DNA of 64,000 nt from Falciphora oryzae (taxonomy: Eukaryota > Ascomycota > Sordariomycetes > Magnaporthales > Magnaporthaceae). The position numbers and the translations under genes were made by a program. The DNA lies in the NCBI GenBank assembly GCA_000733355.1, contig JNVV01000005.1, positions 844,649-908,648 of the forward strand, in the 5' to 3' direction. The notes under the pieces were generated by a model that saw only the letters and a program-made list of their open reading frames with translations, searched no databases and was not told the DNA's origin. Numbering within the stretch: the first letter of the stretch is position 1; each line of letters starts with the position of its first letter. Below, piece by piece: positions 35,618 to 48,293 of the stretch.

Positions 35618-36325
35618 CAAGAACAAGTTACCTCATCTGAGGTGTTGAGGCGTTTATGTGTACGATAAAGGGGGATCACAGTCACTCGTTTACCTACCTG
35701 CCATGAGCATCGGTTGCAACTACCACACTCATTTGAACCCTTTCCTTTGTTTATCGACTTTTACTTGTACGCTACACAGGCGTTATCGGTGGGGGAAAGG
35801 AGTTGTTGGATAGATTCGATTTTTACAGACGGATGGGCTAGTCACCGTCTCCCCTTAGATAGCTGATTACATTATTTTGGCGCCAACCTGCTTCAGTGCT
35901 TGATCCGTGCGTGCTCAACTCGTCCCAGGATTCTTCTCGCCTTTCATCATACCCGAGTCACTCTGCGCCGCCTTATATGTGCCAAGCCATGCTACCAGAG
36001 TCTTTAAAAGATGCGTATAGAAGTCACGCTGGTGGGGGTCATCAGTAGTTGGGGAGTGGCATTCATGGGGAATAGGTGCCAAGAAATAGTGGAAGGTGGT
36101 ATTCACCGAAAGCTACCCCGATATCAGTGGATCTCAGAATCCCCTCATCGGACTTGCTTCCGAAGTCACAGGACCTCCAGCCGGTACACGGCCAACTCTA
36201 GAGCTGAACCTAAATATCATGTAGTTACCTTTAAACATTCAGATGCATCCGCTTAATTTCTATGGCTGAGCCTCTGGTTCGTCCAGGGCAAATTATTACA
36301 GTACAAATATACAGCCTCAAAACCT

Positions 36326-38062
36326 ATGGAGCCAAAGACGGAAAAGCCACAAGACCATGTCGCCGAAGACGCGGCCGACGGGACCGTGTCCAAGGTCGAC
36401 CGGGACCCGACGGGCGAGGATGAGGAGATGGCCGAGGCCCTGCGCGACTACGTGCCGGGGACCGACGAGGAGAAGCGCCTCGTGCGCAAGATCGACCTCG
36501 TCCTCCTGCCCTGCCTCTGGTGGATGTACGTGCTGGCGTACCTCGACCGCGGCAACATCGCCAACGCCAGCGCCGCGGGCATGAGCGAGGACCTCAAGAT
36601 GACGGACCACGGTTAGCTATTTTCGCAACTGGGATAACATGCAGCACAACTGATAACTAATGTAACATCCAACGCAGACTACTCTCTTCTCGTTTACCTC
36701 TTCTTCATCGGCTACTTCCTCTGCGAGGTCCCCTCCAACATGCTAATGAACAAGCTCCGCCCCTCCGTCTATTTGCCTACTATCGTCTGGGTCTGGGGCC
36801 TCATCGTCATCGGCCTCTCCCAGACGCGAACCTACCCCGGCTTCCTGGCCGGCCGCTTCTTCCTCGGCTGCGTCGAGGCCGGCCTGTTCCCGGGAGCCAT
36901 CTACCTCCTGACCTGCTGGTACACAAAGGCCGAGATCGGCAAACGCTTCTGCATTTTTTACACATCCGGGTGCGTCGCCCCGGCCCTGGGGGGAATCATG
37001 GCGGGTTCCATCGTCAAGGGGCTCGACGGCGCCCGCGGCGTCCCCGGCTGGCGCTGGCTGCTGCTCGTCGAGGGCGTCGTCACTGTCGCCTGCGGGTTCC
37101 TGCTGTACTTTGCCCTGCCCGACTACCCGCGCAACAGCAGCAAGCGCTTTTTGAGCCCTGAGCAGCGCCGGCTCGCCCACGTGCGCATCCTGCACGACAG
37201 GAACCTCCTCGCCATAACCACCAGCAGCAACAAGAAACCGCTTATGACGTCCTGGCAGGCCCTGGCCGCGGTCGTGGCCGACGCGCGCGCCTGGTTCTTT
37301 CTGGTCAGCTACAGCATCGTCGTCATGGGCATGTCCATCTCCTACTTTGTCCCCTCCATCCTCAAGGGCATGGGCTACACGAGCGTGAGCGCGCAGTGGA
37401 TGACGGTGCCCATCTGGGCCACCGGCGCCGTCTTCCAGCTGGCCCTGTCGTGGACGTCGGACCGCACGCAGGACAGGCGGTGGCACACGGCCGGCCTGTT
37501 CGCGCTGTCGGCGGCCTCGTGCCTCGTCTCGGCCGTCGTCGAGTCGCAGGTCGCGAAATACGTCATGATGTGCCTCCTCGTCGCGGGGCTTTATACGGGC
37601 CTCCCGCTCATGCTCAACTGGACGAGCGAGTCGATCCCGTTCCCGGACCAGAAGCGCAGCGTTGCTATTGCGTTTGTCAACAGCTTTGGGCACCTGGCGT
37701 AGGCTATTTTCCTTTTTCTTTCCCTCCTTTACTTTCACCCGTTATTCTCTCCTTGCTCCCTCCCTGTTCAACAGTCGCCTGCTTATACACCTAAAGCCGC
37801 CTATTCTAAGCACATAACTGCGTCAAGGCCGAAACTAACAACACACCCACAATACAGCATCATCTACGGTTCCTACCTGTGGCCGCGCAGCGACGGCCCC
37901 CAGCATATCATCGGATTCGCCTCCGTCACGGCCACCTGCGGCTTCGGCGCCCTCCTCGCCATCGCGGCGCCCTACCTATTCAGGCTTCTTCCCAAGGAGC
38001 CGGTGACCCAGGCCGAGCGCGAGATCTTGGCCCTCCATCGCCAGGGGGCTGTTCAAACATAA
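36326..38062 (+). CDS. MFS permease, Dal5-like (anion:cation symporter family)
   Basis: Three exons, 36326-36611, 36678-37698 and 37858-38062, give 503 residues. The splits (G+AC; GC+C) restore TDHDYSLLVYLFFIGYF and GHLAIIYGSYLWPRSDGPQ. After a hydrophilic N-terminus of about 65 residues come the typical twelve membrane segments. The family hallmarks are DLVLLPCLWWMYVLAYLDRGNIANA in helix 1 (cut here to its key residues D, R, N), the GRFFLGCVEAGLFPG loop, YTSGCVAPALGG and WRWLLLVEG. Relatives import allantoate, nicotinate, pantothenate, biotin or similar organic anions across the plasma membrane. The substrate cannot be read from sequence. The second intron (159 nt) is longer than average but ends in a good CAATACAG acceptor. 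Confidence 0.9.
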
Positions 38063-38651
38063 AAGACCGAGCCATCGAAGTCATCAAATCATAATAGTGT
38101 GTCCACACACAAGTACTTGTTGAAGATATTCCCATTGACCCTCAATCGCCTCCACCGCCTAAGGCAGGGAGGATTGTAGCAGAGGGGACTGGATACCTCA
38201 GCAAAATAATAAGCACGCTCCACACACATAGCAATACAAACCCAGGTATCTGATAACATGTTCCAGTGTGCCGTTTTTCCCGGCATCCCAATATGATGTC
38301 TGATAACGAATAAAGTGAAGGAGAAAGCGAACCGTCCCGGGGTGTTTGCGGAGGGGAATAAAAGCCAACGCCCATAACAGATGCTGCCATGTTCATGGCT
38401 GTTTTCCTCCGCAAGTCCCCTAGTATCATGTTCCGCACCCCACCGAGTTCCGCCAGCGACCACGAACCCCTATGGATGCTACTGTAGCCTAACAACGTTT
38501 TAAAAAGAGCAAAAGTGAATGGAAAGAAAGAAGCCTGCGAGATTCCCATAGACTGACAAAAGAAGAAAGGGAAAATAAGGGAAAATAAGGGAAAGAGAGG
38601 CACGATAGGTAGACACCACACTCAGGACTCCTTCGGGCGCAGGAGCGACTT
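38063..38651. other. 3' intergenic region between converging MFS and SNF2 genes
   Basis: About 590 bases. A purine-rich stretch with two GGGAAAATAA repeats lies at about 38569-38590. No gene is seen. Confidence 0.5.
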
Positions 38652-41600
38652 CTAATCGTCAAGGACCACGGGCGTCTGCGGATCATCGCCCGCTCGTCGC
38701 TGCGGCGGGGTCTGGATGCCCTCCACGGCCCAAGTCGGCATGCGCGCCTGCTTCTTCTGCTCGTGCTTCGTCTTGGCCTTTCTACGGCGAAGGACTTCGT
38801 TCAGGACCTGGAGGTCCTTCTCGTTTCTGGTGGGCCGTCGAGCCTCTGAGCTGCTGGAACTTCCCCGTGTCAATCTGCCATTACGTTCCGCAAATCTTTG
38901 GAGATGCTGTGCACATGAGGACAAAAAACCCTTCGTTAGTCAACCGAGTATCGACACTGACCAGGCGGGCTTGGGGGAGACCAGAGATGATAGCGCACTC
39001 AAACGATCAGAGGCGCGGGCGAAGGGTGGTTCGAACTGTCGATGCCAGCCTGCAGATACGTTGGATTTGGCAACCCGAACTGTCGACGCCAATCCTGCAG
39101 AGACGAGAGGGGTGTAGCTCATACATCAGGATCCTGTGTGCGGGGCGGCTGTAGAGGAGCCGCCGCCGCCGCCGGAGTGGCTGCTGCCGGATCTTCGCTG
39201 CCAGAGGTGCTGGGACCAGTGTTGGGAGGAAAAGCAGGGCCTGGGCGCGCAAGGAACCCATCGACCGTCGCCTTGAGCTCAGGGATGCTCTTGGAGGCTA
39301 GATGGGCCAGCTTCAGCTCGCCCGTCTCCACGATGGCTTTCCAGACGGCCTCGTCCTTGGTCAAAACGTCCACAACGGTCCGTATCGCCCCGGTCATCGG
39401 TAGCCCTGTCAGTCCCTTATCCTGCAGTGCACGACCGAGGACGTCGGCGACATCAGCGAGCATCTTTGGGTCGGTCTTTTCCACCCAAGCGGGTGCTTTG
39501 TATTTTAGTCTAGCAAGGAAGCTTTCTCCCGGGGTCGGCTTAGGGGGCTCCAGGGCCCGGAAGGCAGTCCCTGCCCCAGCGATAGGCTCAGCGATTCCCT
39601 GAGGTTCGCCGGACGCCTTTGGAGCTGCCACGCTCGAGGGATCATGGCTTTGAGCAGGAGTGGCCTCGAATGGTTTTGGCGGCTGGTTACTTCCCTGGAA
39701 CGCATTCCCTTGAGCCTGGTACATAGCTGCCGCGGCCGGTGCGTGGAGGCCAATGACGCTTGCGTGCGGAGTAGCTGTGTTGGGCGTCGCGGTGTCGGGC
39801 GTCTGTGTTTGTTGCTGCTGTGTTAGCGCGTCGTTTTTTGCCGCTTGCGAGCAATGGAGTATGATTTTGATGCGGCTTTTAGTTTGACTAGACGGACACT
39901 GGTCGTCTGTCGACTGGTTGAGTGAAGTTGGTACCTTTGATTTCTGTGTTTGCTGTAGCATGATGCGCTCCGGCAGAGGCACAGGAGTCACTCCGGAAGC
40001 AGGTTGCCCGTTCGGCAAGACATCGTTCGCCTGTGCCGTTTGGGCCATAGGGGTGGCTTTGCCCGAGGCAACAGGTTGGTGAGGTGCTCGCATTCCCATC
40101 GGCATCATCGCCGGCGCCGGCACAGGTGCAGCATATAAGAGTGACGTCTTCGCAAAAGCCTCGGGGTCTGTGCGACGCAGGTGGTTCGCCTTGACCAGGT
40201 CCTCCGCCTCCTTGAGCTCCTCAGCCGAAAGCTGCGACTCTGGCTCCTCCTCCTCGAACAGGTCGCCAAGCATGACCTTGCAGATGCTGGCGCCAGCCGG
40301 AGATTGCAAGACAGCGTCGAGCACTTCGTCGTGGCCCTTTGCATTGCTGAGGTCGCCCGTCCGCTTCATCACCCGGGGCGGTTGCGTCCAGGACGAGTAC
40401 TTGTTGGCGTATGCATGCGGGTTCTTCTTGTCGACGACCCGCGATGCAAGCTGCGTCTTGAAGATTGCCTTGTCATGCAGCTTCGGCTCGTAGGTGCCTC
40501 CGACAATGAGCCAGTAGACGAACACAGGCTTCGTCTGGCCGATCCTGTATGCTCGGCCGATTGCCTGCTGCTCGTTGATAGGCGACCATTTAAAGTCCAT
40601 GATCACAATGCGGTTTGCGCCATGGATGTTCAGGCCAACGCCGCCGGCGGTTGTTGAGATCAGATACACCTCGTCGGCGTTCTGGTTGAACTTAGCAACC
40701 ATGCCTTGGCGCCTCGATATGACCGTTTTGCCGTCAAGCCTTGAGTACGGCTTTTTGAGAGTCTTCATGACGTTCTCGAGGAAGTCGAGGGTAGTGAGGT
40801 TGGAGCTGAAGAGCAGCACCTTGTCGCCTTGGGCTTTCGCTTCCTCCAAAATACGCAACAGGACGACTATTTTGTAGGAAAGTGAAAAGTCGCCAACGTC
40901 GCGCACCTTGAGGAGGCATTTGATGAGTTCCCCAACGAGCTCCCGCGGCAGCATTGATTCTTTGTCTGCCTGATTCTTGGCCCCCTTGGACTTCGCAGAA
41001 CCCGTGTCTTTGCCCCAGCTTGCTTTGATCTCTTGCAGTTTCGTCAAGAAAACCTTCGGGTGGGCCAGGAGCATGCTGAGCTGGCTGACTTGGTCAAATA
41101 GATGCAGCATGGACGTCATTTTTTCCTGCACGTCCGCGCGGGAGAAGTAGGACATGTACAGCGAGTACGCATCCATCTGGAGCTTAGTCAGTGGAACATA
41201 GATGACGAACTCTTTCTTGGACGGCAGCTGGTCTTTGAGTGCAGCCATGGTCATGCGGTGGATCTTGGGCGCTACCGTGTCCTTGAGCGCCTTGAGCAGC
41301 TTGAGGGCTCTTCTCTTCTCCTGCGGCCTGCTGTCCTGGTAGAGACCTTCTTGTATGGGGGTTGCGTAGATCGAGGCAAACTCGCGAGGAGGCCCAAGAT
41401 AGTTCGGCGCAACCCAGTTGACCATGGCGTAGTAGTCGCTAACCGAGTTCGCCAGTGGGGACCCCGTCATCGCAATTCGAGTCTTGGTTTTGAAGCCGGC
41501 CGTGTGCGTGCTGATCTTGGAGTTCGGGTTCTTCATGTTGTGGGCCTCGTCCCCGACCACGATGTTGGGCGTGTCTTTCAGCAGCTCGACCATCTCCTGG

Positions 41601-44479
41601 GAGCCGTCCTCGGAGAGTCTTCGAAACATCGGGTAGCCCACAATAAGGACACCGCCGTCCTTAGCCCACTCTTGGACTGTGCCGAATCTCTCGTCATCTT
41701 CAAGCTCCGAATCAACCTTGTAATATCGTCCCAGGATTCCCGAGGGGGCCCAACGGGCGAGCTCGTCCAGCCAGTTCTGGACGAGTCCCGACGGGCAGAG
41801 AACAAGGGTCTTGGAGTCGCGCAGTTCCTCGGGGATCTGAGAGAACAGCGACGGATCGTCCGACAGGGATGCCTCGGCGATGGCGACGAGGAGGCAGATG
41901 ACCTGCATGGTTTTGCCTAGCCCCATTGTGTGGGCAAGCAGACATCCCTGCGAGCTTTCGCCGTCGTTGATGACCTGGTTCCACATGAACCGAACGCCTT
42001 GGATCTGATGGTCCTTGATGTAGCTGGCGATCTGGTTGGTCACGTAAATGAGGCCGTGCGACTCTTCCTTGGTCTCGTTGATGATGAGCCGCGACTTTTC
42101 ACCCGACACGGCGCCGGAGGCCAGTTGCTTGCGCAGTGCACGTCTCCGCTCTTCCTGCTGCTCCAGCCGTCGCTTGTCGTTTTCTCGCAGGTCCCTTGCC
42201 TCTCTGTCACGCTTCACCTGCTTCCGCTTCTTAGCCGGAGACCCTTCCGCCTCAAAGTCCGAGGAGTCATCAATGTCCTCGATAACCTTTTCCGGCTCCG
42301 GGAAAGTGTTTGCGATACTGGACAGAAAGGTGCAGAACTTGGCGAGCTTGTCTCGGGCCTTCAAAACCCTATCCGCCGAATCTTTGCCCAGCAGGCGCCT
42401 TAGCGTTTCAGGCGGCTTTTGGCTGGGGTCGATGTACACAAGGAAGAGTCGAGTGAATGCACAGGCCGGGTGGAGTTCTGGTGAGCCCCCACTGGTCTGG
42501 CTGTTCTGCGGTGTCTTCTGATTCTGTTTGAAAGATGGCGTGACAAGCTCTTCCTCGATCTTTTCCGGCGAAACCGACTTGATCTGGGAAAAGATCTCTG
42601 AACGAATATTGGCGTCGAGATGAAACAACATGGTTACAACCATCCGCTTGCCATCGCTCAGGCTGTGCCAGTGATCGACCCCATAAGCAGCAATGGCTTC
42701 CGGGTCATTGAATGTTGATGCCGGCAGCGCGATACGTGGCACGGAATCTGCAGGAGGCGGAGACGGTGTAGAGTTGCGGGGCTTCTCCGGTGTATCGGCC
42801 GTCAGATCGATGACTTCGGGCTCGCCGACCGGTCCAAATGTTCCACGACTAGGGGCGGGCTGGCCATCCAGGTCGGACAGACAAGGCTTCTTGTCTTCGT
42901 CATCGTCTGCACCATCACAGGAGGCCATGGCAATGTCCCCGTCCGCACCGTCCAAGGAGGCCATAGCAGCGTCCCCGTTCTCCCCTGTCACCTCAGGGGC
43001 TAGATCTTCCATGAAGACATCTCCATCGTCGACAACGAAATCGCCGATGTCATCGGGCTCTGAATCGCTTGTCAGCACGTCGGCCTCGACGCCATCCTCG
43101 ATCGGCTTGACCTTTGGAGCCTTTTGGGGTCGCGGCTTTGTCGCGACCTTGGGTCGATCGGGCTCAGTGAGGCTGCTGAGTACACCGATAAGCCAATGAC
43201 TGTACATCCTGGAATAGACAGTGGGCTGCAGGCTCTCTCGGTGTTTGGGGAGATCTGCCTTTTGGAAGGACCGGTCGTCGCTGATGGAGTCGCAGATCTT
43301 GGCAAGACGCGCATCGAGATCGCTCGCCTCCCTCTTTGCCAGCTGGATGAGCTGTGCCCTATTGCTGCCCCGCCGTCGAGCATCGTTCCAGATCTTGTGG
43401 GCCTTGGTCTCCTGCTTCGGAAGCTTCACAGTGCGCCACTCTTCCTCTAGCTCCGAGACCAAGTTTTGCAGAAGTCGAGAAACCTCATCCTTGGTGAAGA
43501 TCTCTTGCTCTTTCATCCTCTCCTCGCGCTCGAGCCGCTCTTGTTCCATCTCCTCCCAGGTGTCGGTGTCGTATCCTTCGGAGTCGCTCTCTCCAAACGG
43601 TTCGAGGGTCACGTCGGGAGTGACTTGTCTTGCGCGCCGCCCTTTCTTGCTGGGAAGGGGTGCTCCGCGAAGGTTAGTCCGGAGGTACCTCCTCATCGAC
43701 TGGGACATGGCAATGCGATGGCCAACAGGGCGGCTGGCGCTAGTTCCGGACGTGAACGAGAATTCGAGGTCTCCTTGGCCAAGGAAACCGAAATCCTCAT
43801 CGTCTGGGTCGACGTCTGGCTCGAAATCATCCGACAATATGGGCTTGCTTCCGTAATAGTGAGACTCGGAAGTTGAGGGTTCGAGATCACCCTGGGACTC
43901 GACAGTGCTGGCAGCTTCTTGGACCTCGGTGCTGGCGACGACCGGGGCGAACCCAATCACAGTATCGGCTTGATTAGGTATCACGACAGGCGCGTCGTGG
44001 ATAGGGGTAGCCGAGACATTCAGTGGCGCTAGGCGTCTTTTTTTGCGTGGGCCCTCATCCGCTCCAGGTCTTGCCTGTAGCAGTAACGAGGCTGACTCTG
44101 GAGGTTCTGGTCCAGGCGGGAAAGAAGCGTCGGCAGCATCCCCAGATTTTGCCAAGGGCTTGATAGTTCCTTCTCTATCAGGAGACGTTTCGCCCTTAAC
44201 CTCGTGCCGATACTTCCTGCTACGGGCTCGAAGCTGTTCGACTGCCGCCAGCAGGAAGCGCTTATGAGACCACTTCTTGATGCCCAGATCGCCAAACACG
44301 TCAACCGAGGTATCGGCATAACGCAGCAGGAATTCACCATCGGCCTCGACCTCGAGAATCTTCTCCTTGAGCGCGTCAGGGTCGGGACGGGTGCCCTTCG
44401 AAGGCGGCGTCCAGGAGAAGTTGTCCGTACAGAGCTCCTGGATCAGCCTATCCGCGTCGAAGTCCCACGGGTCTTCCAT
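38652..44479 (-). CDS. SNF2-family ATPase of the Rad54/ATRX-like group
   Basis: From the right: a 5355-base exon 44479-39125 (1785 codons), a candidate 90-base exon 39094-39005, and a last exon 38906-38652; about 1899 residues if all are joined. The N-terminal 600 residues are acidic and disordered. The ATPase core begins near residue 840 with motif I LAHTMGLGKTMQ (Lys about 855), then DEAH (VVGDEAHNMKNP, about 976), AMTGSPLANS (III) and, in the helicase C lobe, GGVGLNIHGANRIV and QAIGRAYRIGQTKPV (VI, about 1308). The HTMGLGKT form of motif I is typical of ATRX/ARIP4-like remodelers. It probably moves or evicts nucleosomes in the nucleus. The last join needs a 30-nt intron (39095-39124); otherwise the protein ends at a TGA at 39119-39121. 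The conserved-looking DWRRQFGLPNPTYLQ just downstream, in the same frame, favours joining. Core call certain; the 3' end uncertain. Confidence 0.88.
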
Positions 44480-46079
44480 GACGAGAAGGGCTAGTTGAAG
44501 CCACGCGCCGACTAGAAGATAGTTAGTTGATGAAGGCCGGCTAGTTGTCGTGTTGTTGAAAAACGCGGGGAAGAGTTGTAAGGTCTGATGGGGTGGTGAG
44601 CTAGCTGAGATGGAAGTGAGACGAGAGCCGCCCGCAGCACTTCTGCGAGAACCGAAGACGGGCCGGCAGCAACTTTGAAGCCGACCGGATACACCGCAAC
44701 AAGATAGAAATGTATGAGAAGTAGAGAGAGAGAGAGAAGAAGAATCGGATAGTCTTGATCCAGTCCGGCGAGAGGGCGGTAGAAAGCAGGATCTTGGATT
44801 GGCGCGGGTGGTGATGTTCGGAGAGGATCCAGAAGAGAAGTCATCTAGAAACGTAAAGACGGATCAGGAAGCTCACGCCCAGAGCAGAACTGGTATAGAG
44901 ATGCCCGGGTGAACAACGGAGCTCCGAGGGCCAAATAGCGTGCCACGCTCGCCAAAGAAACCCGACCTCTACCTTTCTCAGCTGCCTTTTAGCAGCATGA
45001 TAAACCCCACACAATACATAGGTTGAGGAAACAAAAGATACGGGAAGAGACAAAGTGTCGGGGAGGACAAAGAAAATCGAACAAACCATTGATGCTAGGA
45101 TGTTGATTGGAGGACTAGGGAAGCCCGGCCCGGCGCCACCAACGGCAGGCAAAAGCTGAGTGGTCCTTCCCAAGTGCAAACGGAGAGCACCCGCGCCGGG
45201 ATCGTGCAGTCGGGTGGGACAGCCGTTTCTTGCGGAAAATGGCGGCAGCGCCAACGGCGGTAGAAAGTGCACGGCGCTCCCCGATCACCACTAGTCGCTT
45301 GGGTAGGCGTGCGGTGTCTCGGAAGCGACGCTAACGTGTGAGTGGAGAGTCTGGAGGACCTGGGTGACGCGACAGGGCGCGACGGCGGGTGTGGGATCCA
45401 GAGAGACTTTGTCGGGTGTTCACGTGGCTTAGATTGTGCAGGGCTGAATCCTCAGACAAAAGGCTGAAGAATGGGCTGGGTCGACCAGCCGTGGCTTGTT
45501 GGGCCCGTGCGCAGGACCCCACGGGTTTGTGTTTCATGGGTTTGCGTTTTGTTACAACAGAAAACCGAAAAATTACACAACCAAACGTTGAGATATTGCT
45601 GCATTATCAGCGTAGTTGCGCTGTTGTCAAGTGGAGAAGAGCTGTAAACTCAGCCGCCAGACGATTGAGTTTAGTGAGTTGTGGACCCACAGGGTGGATG
45701 GTTGTGTGGGCCCTGATCCCTCTCCCGCGGGGTTCTTGAGCGGGCGGTCGAGGTCTGAGACAGCGGGATTATTGCGCCCCAGATCGGGCCGCCGCTGACG
45801 AATCCTGGGTTCTAGAACAAGTAATTATTAATTCTGAAGTCCCCAGGTTGAGCGGCTCAGGTCTTCTAAATCGCGTCTGCGGTTTTGTTGGTGAATAAAT
45901 ATCCAAAGCGAGAAGCCCAGTGAAGAAGCCGGAGCGCCACTCCATCTCCCTGAAAGTTTTGGGCCAAGCCAGCAACTCGTGCTGTGTTGGAATCTTGGTG
46001 TCACAACTTTACCGAGCGCCTTCCATAAACACAAAAGACGCCTCGCTTCCGTCGTGTACTCGAGCCAGCACAGTTAAAC
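44480..46079. other. Divergent intergenic region (SNF2 ATPase / GSH2)
   Basis: 1.6 kb between two divergent starts. The right part (about 45540-45900) is more AT-rich. No RNA gene, repeat array or convincing third gene is seen. Confidence 0.45.
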
Positions 46080-47818
46080 ATGCCATCGCCACAACCAGGC
46101 GCCCCTGCTTCCCTGGGCCCTCCTGCTCTCGACAATGCCGAGACGGAGAGGCTAGTGCAGACCGTCAAGGACTGGACCATCGCCCGTGGGCTCTCGGTCC
46201 GCCCCCCTCCAGCCTTGGTGGCTGCCGAGGCCGACCCTGCCGGCGTCTTGGCCACGAGCGTTGCGGTGACGCTATTCCCGAGCCCCTTTCCCAAGAACTG
46301 TTTCGAGCAGGCCCAGGCCGCCCAGAAGCCGTACAATGAGCTATACGCCAAGATCAGTCAAGATGAGGACTTTATCCGCCAGATGGTCGAGGAGTGGGTG
46401 GTTTCTTGTTGTCCTCGGCTTGAGATAGCGTCGAGTAGACACGAACGCCCACTAACACGAACAACCCCCTTTCCAGGGTTATCGATGGAGACGAGTTCAT
46501 CGCCAAGCTCTGGGGCGTTCACCTGAAGGTCAAGGAAGAAGGCTATGTTCAGGTATGTGTCTTATGGACCCTGAAACCGACCCTTTTAGTCACTGAACAG
46601 ATCACTAACAGTGTAACAACTACGTTATAGGACCTCTCGCTCGGTCTCTTCAGGTCCGACTACATGGTACATCAGGACTTGACCGTCGCCGATTCTGTGC
46701 CACAGGTAAAGCAGGTCGAGTTCAACACCATCGCCTCCTCCTTTGGCGGCCTCTCTGCGCAGACGACGTTGCTTCACAGGTACCTTGCCCAAACCGAGTA
46801 CCCGCTCCTCAGGGACGCGCGCCCCGCCGGCAGCCTCGACCTCCCCGAGAACCGGAGCACGCAGGAGCTGGCGGCGGGCCTGCGCGCCGCCTTCGAGGCC
46901 TACCCCGCCTCGGAGCTCAGGCACGAGCGCTGCGTCATCTTCCTCGTGCAGGACGGCGAGCGCAACGTCTTCGACCAGCGCCACCTCGAGTACGAGGTCC
47001 AGGGCGGCAGCAGCAGCAGCAGCGTCCACATCCCGGTCTTCAGGCTGCCCTTCTCCCAGATCCTGGCCCGCACGACTGTGGCCGCCACCCCGCGCCGCCA
47101 GCTCCTCTACAGCCTGCCCAGCAACCCCGGCCGGGTGTTCGAGGTGGCGGTCGTGTACATGCGCGCCGGCTACGGCCCCGGCGACTACCCGGACGACGCG
47201 GCATGGGCGGCGCGCCTGCACCTCGAGCGGTCGGGCGCCATCAAGTGCCCGACGGTGCTGACGCAGCTCGCGGGCATGAAGAAGGTGCAGCAGGTTCTCG
47301 CCACGCCGCCGTCGTCGCCCTCGCCGCTCAAGCTGGGCCGGTTCGTGCCCGAGGGTTCCGCCGGCTGGGACGCGCTGTGGCGGACGTTTGCAAACATCCA
47401 CCCGCTCGACGAGTCGGCCGCGGGGCTCGAGGGCCGGCGGCTGGCGCTAGACGAGTGCGAGTGCGGGCGGCACGTCCTCAAGCCTCAGCGCGAAGGGGGC
47501 GGCAACAACCACTACAAGGGCGCGATCCCGCCGTTCCTGAGGTCTCTGCCGGACCCGTCGCACTGGCGGTCGTACATCCTGATGGAGCTCATCACGCCGC
47601 CGCCCGTGGCCAACGTCATCCTGCGCAACGGGCAGGTCGAGCGCGGCGGCGTCATCTGCGAGCTGGGCGTCTTCGGGACGTGCCTGTGGAACAACAGGAC
47701 GGGCGAGGTGCTGCGCAACGAGACGGGCGGGTACCTCCTGCGCACCAAGGGCGACCAGAGCGAGGAGGGCGGGGTGGCGGCCGGGTTCGGCTGCATGGAC
47801 TCTTGCGTGTTAGTCTGA
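46080..47818 (+). CDS. GSH2: Glutathione synthetase
   Basis: Three exons, 46080-46393, 46477-46552 and 46631-47818, give 525 residues. The first join (GA+G) gives QMVEEVIDGDEFI; the second is phase 0 and gives GYVQDLSLGLFRSDYM. Eukaryotic GSS signatures are clear: QVEFNTIASSFGGLS near residue 150, the ATP-grasp glycine-rich loop KPQREGGGNN and the downstream MELITPP and GVICELGVFG segments that line the active site. The enzyme adds glycine to gamma-glutamylcysteine with ATP, the last step of glutathione synthesis in the cytosol, and acts as a homodimer. Length is close to yeast Gsh2 (491). The C-terminus AAGFGCMDSCVLV fits the family end. Very confident. Confidence 0.96.
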
Positions 47819-48293
47819 TGCGTCATATTGGTGTGGATTGGTCAGGGGGGAGAAAAAGGAAAGATATTCATGCTGGCGCGGCCTTGGCGGCTTGTCGATA
47901 GAGAGCTGAATACCACTCGCTGTGCCGCTACATCCAGGGGAAGAGCATTTGAGTAGGGGACCATCACGTATTCCCGCGTAACCTAGGTAGGCAACGAGAC
48001 ACCACCAGGAATCAACCGACTTTCAAGCCGTGACCAGCAGAGAGGATGCCCCCATTAGAGTTGTCTCTAATTTAGTGTAGGTATCATAACAGGGAGGCAA
48101 GATAGTGTACATTCGCGGGTGCTCGCCCAACAGCCAATTACATACATCATCGACAGAAAGGACAGGTCCGTCAAAAGAGATACATGGCGAGTCCAGAGAG
48201 GAAAGGGAAAGTCGGCGCGTCATTCAGAGTTGTGAATTCATAACTTTAGGACAGAGAGCGTCACCTCGCTCCTCGTAACACGAGCGGAGGTCT
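47819..48293. other. 3' intergenic region between converging GSH2 and RIM1
   Basis: 475 bases of 3' flanking sequence; nothing further recognised. Confidence 0.5.

Larger units (their letters stand above)
33531..36325. other. 2.8-kb divergent intergenic region (HEM1 / MFS permease)
   Basis: Contains the HEM1 promoter at its left end, two decayed 120-bp direct repeats near 34875-35115, and a possible small gene at 35394-35617 with its own TATA-like box. Between about 35620 and 36300 nothing else is recognised. Confidence 0.45.

Noticed and set aside
44841..45272. 143-codon minus-strand frame upstream of the SNF2 gene
   Set aside because: Composition unlike the real genes in the window; probably promoter sequence.
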